Assembly: GCA_021202305.1 (NCBI GenBank)
Contig: JAJQDG010000200.1
Span: forward strand, 1 to 5,397
Direction: 5' to 3'
DNA length: 5,397 nt
Origin: Candidatus Gastranaerophilales bacterium
Lineage (GTDB): Bacteria; Cyanobacteriota; Vampirovibrionia; Gastranaerophilales; Gastranaerophilaceae
The position numbers and the translations under genes are program-made. A model generated the notes under the pieces. That model made no database searches, was not told the DNA's origin, and was given only the letters and a program-made list of their open reading frames with translations. Positions 5,199 through 5,397 of this stretch are shown in pieces (position 1 is the stretch's first letter; each line of letters starts with the position of its first letter).

Positions 5199-5397
5199 AT
5201 GAACAAATTTTGTGAATTAACACGTTCCTACAGCCTTCCGGTTTCAATTGCGCCTTTTTTGGCAGCGTTTTGCTTTGCTGTAAAAACATCGTTTTTTATT
5301 GATGTTGTTTTTTGTACTAATACACTTTTATTATTCATTTCTGTTGTTCTTTTACACCTTGGATATAATCTTTTTGATGATTATATTGATATTAAAT
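5199..5397 (+). CDS. UbiA-family prenyltransferase, MenA-like (N-terminal part, cut by window end)
   Basis: Only the first 66 codons are present; the frame is still open at the right edge. The protein starts MNKFCELTRSYSLPVSIAPF, then has two hydrophobic stretches (about 14-28 and 43-55), as expected for an integral membrane enzyme. GYNLFDDYIDIK follows (55-66) at the place of the first aspartate-rich motif that binds the prenyl diphosphate through magnesium. The LTRSYSLPVSIAP opening and the N-x-x-x-D-Y-x-D spacing resemble 1,4-dihydroxy-2-naphthoate prenyltransferase (MenA, menaquinone synthesis), which would transfer a polyprenyl chain to an aromatic acid. The usual motif is NDYxD; here it reads DDYID (Asp60-Asp64). 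Other UbiA-family members are possible, so no gene symbol is given. It is divergent from the ribosomal operon and has its own strong ribosome binding site. Confidence 0.7.
   Translation, partial: MNKFCELTRSYSLPVSIAPFLAAFCFAVKTSFFIDVVFCTNTLLLFISVVLLHLGYNLFDDYIDIK

Overview
The window is a compact, AT-rich ribosomal-protein and RNA-polymerase operon on the minus strand, plus the beginning of a divergent membrane-enzyme gene on the plus strand at the right edge. Read in transcription order (right to left), the operon is infA - rpmJ - rpsM - rpsK - rpsD - rpoA - rplQ - truA - rplM - rpsI. The products are IF-1, L36, S13, S11, S4, the RNA polymerase alpha subunit, L17, tRNA pseudouridine synthase A, L13 and S9. 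All ten genes look intact. Gaps are 3-21 nt except for 80 nt between rpmJ and rpsM, and rplM and rpsI overlap by one base.

Organism: a low-GC bacterium. The tail rplQ-truA-rplM-rpsI is the usual cyanobacterial order, though Firmicutes have a similar one. The S11, S13 and S4 sequences carry cyanobacterial/plastid-like wording, for example [11 protein letters not shown] in S11 and a cysteine-free, shortened S4 N-terminus. Low GC plus these features suggests a non-photosynthetic cyanobacterial relative (Vampirovibrionia/Melainabacteria, such as Gastranaerophilales). This is inference; a clostridial-type lineage is the main alternative.

Layout: 5-4897 is the operon, almost all coding. Positions 4898-5198 form a 301-nt, very AT-rich divergent intergenic region with a candidate promoter for each side and no RNA gene I can recognise. 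From 5199 to the right edge is the first 66 codons of a UbiA/MenA-like prenyltransferase, cut by the window.

How the genes work together: IF-1, the small- and large-subunit proteins and RpoA give coordinated production of translation and transcription machinery, with TruA adding tRNA modification. Many Shine-Dalgarno sequences lie in or near the end of the preceding gene, which suggests translational coupling. Two genes (rpsD and truA) begin with TTG: rpsD has a strong Shine-Dalgarno and truA has none, so truA may be held at low output inside a highly expressed operon.

This is essentially a core housekeeping region and I see no new multi-gene system. The points worth a second look are small: an insertion in L17, the truA start and a short tandem duplication around it, a hairpin between rpmJ and rpsM, an operon that begins at infA rather than continuing from secY/adk/map, and a variant first aspartate motif in the prenyltransferase.
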